This document shows positions 60,541 to 63,014 of a DNA stretch of 63,014 nt, piece by piece. Position 1 is the stretch's first letter. Each line of letters starts with the position of its first letter. Under the pieces are notes generated by a model that was given only the letters and a program-made list of their open reading frames with translations, did not search any database and was not told the DNA's origin. This DNA is from Olavius algarvensis Gamma 3 endosymbiont (GTDB lineage Bacteria; Pseudomonadota; Gammaproteobacteria; GCA-001735895). The position numbers were made by a program, and so were the translations under genes. Location of the stretch: contig DS021198.1 of assembly GCA_001735895.1 (NCBI GenBank), positions 119,919-182,932 of the forward strand, given 5' to 3'.

Positions 60541-62694
60541 TTAGTGTTTACCGTAATAACCTTCTTTGAGTGCATCGTGCAGGTTGGCTGCGGTATGCTG
60601 TTCACCGTCATACTCGATTATCTCATTACCCCGCGCCTCGATGCTACTGCCGTCGTTCAGCGTGAAGCGGTAGACGGTACGGGCCAGGTTCTCATCCTTG
60701 ACCAGGACACCCTGAAAAGCTTCCGGGTTAAATCGAAAGGTGGTACACCCCTTTAGTTTTTGCCGATACGCGTAGAGATAAATTTCCTTGAAATCTTCGT
60801 AAGGAAAATCAGTAGGTATATTGGCGGTCTTCGAAATCGAAGAATCGATCCACTTCTGTGCCGCCGCTTGTACATCGACATGTTGTTTGGGGCTAATGTC
60901 GTCGGCGTTGACGAAATAGTCCGGCAGTGCCGCCGCCGCATCGGCGCCGGGCACCGCATTCGCATCTACCAGGTGGCGGTAAGCCAGCAACTCATAGGAA
61001 AAGACGTCGATCTTTTCCTTACTTTTCTTTCCCGCGCGAATTATGTTGCGCGCGTAGTGGTGGGCGAAACTGGGCTCGATACCGTTGCTGGCATTGTTGG
61101 CCAGCGACAGCGCGATGGTGCCGGTGGGTGCAATCGAACTGTGGTGAGTAAAGCGGGCGCCGTGTTGCGCCAGGGCCGCTACCAGTTCGGGTTCGATTTT
61201 TGCCAGTTGCTGCATGTAACGGCTGTAACGCGCGTGCAATTCCCGGCCCTCGATCGGCATGCCGGGCCGCCAGCCGTCGGCGCGCATTTCCGGTCGGCTG
61301 CGCAGCATATCCTCGGTCACTTCAAAGCGCTGCTGCATGATCGGCGCCGGCCCTTTTTCCTTGGCCAGTTGCAGTCCGGCTTGCCAACCGGCAACGGCCA
61401 ACTCGCGACTAACCTGTTCGGTGAAAGCCAGCGACTCGTCGGAGCCGTAGGCCACCCGCAGCATTGTCAGCGCCGAGCCCAGTCCCAAAAATCCCATGCC
61501 GTGGCGACGCTTCTGGGTGATTTCAGCCCGTTGCGGCGCTAGCGGCAAGCCGTTAATTTCGACGACATTGTCCAGCATGCGTGTAAATACGCCGACCACT
61601 TCGCGAAACTTCGGCCAGTCGAAGGCGGCACGATCGTCAAATGCGTGGTTTACAAAAGCAGTCAGATTGATGGAGCCGAGCAGGCAGGCACCGTAGGGCG
61701 GCAGTCCTTGTTCGCCGCAGGGGTTGGTCGCACGGATATTTTCGCAAAACCAGTTGTTGTTCATTTCATTGTAGCGATCGATCAGGATGAAGCCGGGTTC
61801 GGCATAGTCGTAGGTCGAGCGCATGATACTGTCCCACAATTGCTGTGCCGGGACCCGACGATAAATCCGGCAGGCGATTTGCCCGTTATCGTTGCCGATA
61901 TAGCCCTCACTGCTGGGCCAATCGCGCCACACGATCCGTTCCGCGTCCTCGAGATCCAGCTCCTCGGCCTCTTGTTCCACCTGAGTCAGCGGAAACGCCA
62001 GCGGCCAGTCCTGTTGTTCGATCACCGCTTGCATGAATTCGTCGGTGATCAACAGCGATTGATTGAATTGCCGCAAATAGCCGTCCTGTCGTTTGGCCTG
62101 AATGAAATCGAGGACGTCGGGATGGCCGATATCGAAGGTCGCCATTTGCGCGCCGCGTCGCCCGCCCGCGGAAGAAATGGTGAAACACATGCGATCGTAA
62201 ATTTCCATGAACGACAGCGGACCCGAGGTGTGAGCGCCGGCACCCGAGACGTAAGCTCCGCGCGGGCGCAAAGTCGAAAACTCGTAGCCGATACCAGCAC
62301 CGGATTTGAGGGTAATCCCGGCCTCGTGGAGCTTGTCGAGAATGCCGTTCATCGAGTCGGCGATGGTGTCCGAGACGGTACAGTTTATGGTTGAAGTGGC
62401 CGGCTTATGCGCCTGCGCTCCGGCGTTCGATATAATCCGGCCCGCCGGCACGGCGCCATGTTGCAACGCCCACAGGAAACGCTGGTACCAATGCTCGCGC
62501 AACTCGGGCGTGGTTTCGATATCGGCCAGCGTGCGCGCCACGCGTTGGTAACTGTGATCGATGTCTTGATCGACTGCCTGACCCAGGCGATCCTTTAATT
62601 GATACTTTTGCTGCCAAATGTCCAGGGAAGCAGCTTGCATCGGAACGGCCTGGGGCTTGCCGTCTACCCTATACAGCTTGTCGGCTTTATTCAT
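60541..62694 (-). CDS. nrdJa: Adenosylcobalamin-dependent ribonucleotide reductase NrdJa
   Basis: A 717-residue catalytic subunit that makes deoxyribonucleotides with or without oxygen using vitamin B12. The active-site set is Asn324, Cys326 (thiyl) and Glu328 in ATNPCGEQG, with redox cysteines Cys105 (TINCTVSDT) and Cys337 (YGACLLGSINL). Other conserved blocks are GAGIGYEFSTLRPRGA and SSAGGRRGAQMATFDIGHPDV, and near the end TGTIALSLANNASNGIEP. No ATP-cone domain is seen at the N-terminus. The promoter region holds two NrdR-like boxes and a perfect FNR box, so regulation by dNTP level and oxygen is likely. Confidence 0.95.
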   Translation of the reverse strand: MNKADKLYRVDGKPQAVPMQAASLDIWQQKYQLKDRLGQAVDQDIDHSYQRVARTLADIETTPELREHWYQRFLWALQHGAVPAGRIISNAGAQAHKPATSTINCTVSDTIADSMNGILDKLHEAGITLKSGAGIGYEFSTLRPRGAYVSGAGAHTSGPLSFMEIYDRMCFTISSAGGRRGAQMATFDIGHPDVLDFIQAKRQDGYLRQFNQSLLITDEFMQAVIEQQDWPLAFPLTQVEQEAEELDLEDAERIVWRDWPSSEGYIGNDNGQIACRIYRRVPAQQLWDSIMRSTYDYAEPGFILIDRYNEMNNNWFCENIRATNPCGEQGLPPYGACLLGSINLTAFVNHAFDDRAAFDWPKFREVVGVFTRMLDNVVEINGLPLAPQRAEITQKRRHGMGFLGLGSALTMLRVAYGSDESLAFTEQVSRELAVAGWQAGLQLAKEKGPAPIMQQRFEVTEDMLRSRPEMRADGWRPGMPIEGRELHARYSRYMQQLAKIEPELVAALAQHGARFTHHSSIAPTGTIALSLANNASNGIEPSFAHHYARNIIRAGKKSKEKIDVFSYELLAYRHLVDANAVPGADAAAALPDYFVNADDISPKQHVDVQAAAQKWIDSSISKTANIPTDFPYEDFKEIYLYAYRQKLKGCTTFRFNPEAFQGVLVKDENLARTVYRFTLNDGSSIEARGNEIIEYDGEQHTAANLHDALKEGYYGKH

Positions 62695-62727
62695 ACGTGA
62701 AAATTTACTCCAAAATTACAGCTTCGC

Positions 62728-62775
62728 ATACCAGATATTGTGATTTTAAACGGGTTTGGTAGCGAGATATTGTGA
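62728..62775. promoter_or_regulatory. Tandem NrdR-like boxes before nrdJa
   Basis: Two 16-base sites, ATACCAGATATTGTGA (62728-62743) and TAGCGAGATATTGTGA (62760-62775), share AGATATTGTGA and lie exactly 32 bases apart, three helical turns. This is the arrangement known for NrdR repressor boxes at ribonucleotide reductase promoters. Match to the consensus palindrome is about 12 and 10 of 16. They lie 34-81 bases before the nrdJa ATG. Confidence 0.7.
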
Positions 62776-62806
62776 TTTATTATTACGCGGTCAATTTCAG
62801 GCCGAC

Positions 62807-62820
62807 TTGATAAATATCAA
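62807..62820. promoter_or_regulatory. FNR box before nrdJa
   Basis: TTGATAAATATCAA is a perfect TTGAT-N4-ATCAA site, centred about 119 bases before the nrdJa start and upstream of the NrdR-like boxes. It could also serve a plus-strand promoter, but no plus-strand gene is seen to the window end. Confidence 0.75.
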
Positions 62821-62911
62821 ATGGGGTGGTGCGCGTACGAGAAAAAGCTCGGCTGATCGGGTTCTATGCCGGTCACCGAAAGCCGCTTGTCGTGGACCCC
62901 TCGCGAAAGCG

Positions 62912-63013
62912 TTATTGGTCGGGCAGGATTACGGTCGTTTTAGCCAGTTTCGCGCCCTTGTCGGCGACCAGCTGAAATCGGAAAAGCAATCCGAAATAGT
63001 CGAAGTTCGTAAT
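62912..63013 (-). CDS. C-terminal end of an unidentified protein, partial
   Basis: On the minus strand an open frame enters from the right edge, reads NFDYFGLLFRFQLV, ADKGAKLAKTTVILPDQ, and stops with TAA at 62912-62914. The alternating hydrophobic strand suggests a beta-rich C-terminus. The piece is too short to name. Confidence 0.5.
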   Translation of the reverse strand: MTNFDYFGLLFRFQLVADKGAKLAKTTVILPDQ

Positions 63014-63014
63014 G

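Overview
The window looks like a chromosomal segment of a moderately GC-rich marine-type gammaproteobacterium. The signs are an FNR-family regulator next to cytochrome cbb3 maturation genes and hemN, a split class II ribonucleotide reductase (nrdJa/nrdJb) as in pseudomonads, a HiPIP, a DddP-like DMSP lyase and several amine/amide catabolic genes. No rRNA, tRNA or CRISPR was seen. Names rest on motif reading alone; no database search was run.

Layout. 1-703: truncated IS3-family element. 704-3142: glycosyltransferase-like gene, amidase with a small partner. 3.4-14 kb: low-oxygen island (universal stress protein, Hsp20, NarL-type two-component pair, FNR, SafE-like protein, CcoH, truncated CcoG, truncated and frameshifted CcoI, CcoS, HemN) with FNR-type palindromes before hemN, hsp20 and usp. 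14-19 kb: second amidase, DesA-type desaturase with an in-frame amber stop, decayed exported-protein gene, copper amine oxidase. 19.6-22.6 kb: PAS histidine kinase destroyed by a second IS3 copy. 22.6-26.5 kb: small enzymes and a CPA2 antiporter. 26.9-30.6 kb: serC-serA-serB. 30.6-32 kb: 2OG oxygenase and a broken GST. 32.2-37.8 kb: oligopeptide-type ABC operon. 38-42.3 kb: Asp/Glu racemase, NHL protein, HiPIP, HtrA-like protease. 42.3-50.2 kb: TetR-MttB facing cupin, amine oxidase, EamA exporter, malonyl-CoA synthetase and amidase. 50.2-51.6 kb: mtgA and RDD. 51.7-57.8 kb: FAD oxidase, ADP-forming acyl-CoA synthetase, threonine aldolase and DddP. 57.8-58.1 kb: tandem palindromic repeats. 58.3-63 kb: methyltransferase, nrdJb, nrdJa with tandem NrdR-like boxes and an FNR box, and the edge of one more gene.

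How the parts fit. The first part is an oxygen-responsive module. The 32-58 kb part suggests use of organic nitrogen and sulfur compounds (peptides or amides, quaternary and primary amines, DMSP), with MatB and acyl-CoA synthetases feeding acids into CoA metabolism. A dispersed palindromic repeat occurs in at least four intergenic sites.

Quality caveat. At least five conserved genes (ccoI, serB, a GST, an ABC ATPase, a solute-binding protein) each carry one single-base frameshift, and a small exported-protein gene carries three; several lie in homopolymers. The desaturase has one nonsense codon, and ccoG and ccoI meet head to head at an abrupt junction. These may be real decay and rearrangement or errors in a draft assembly; reads are needed to decide.
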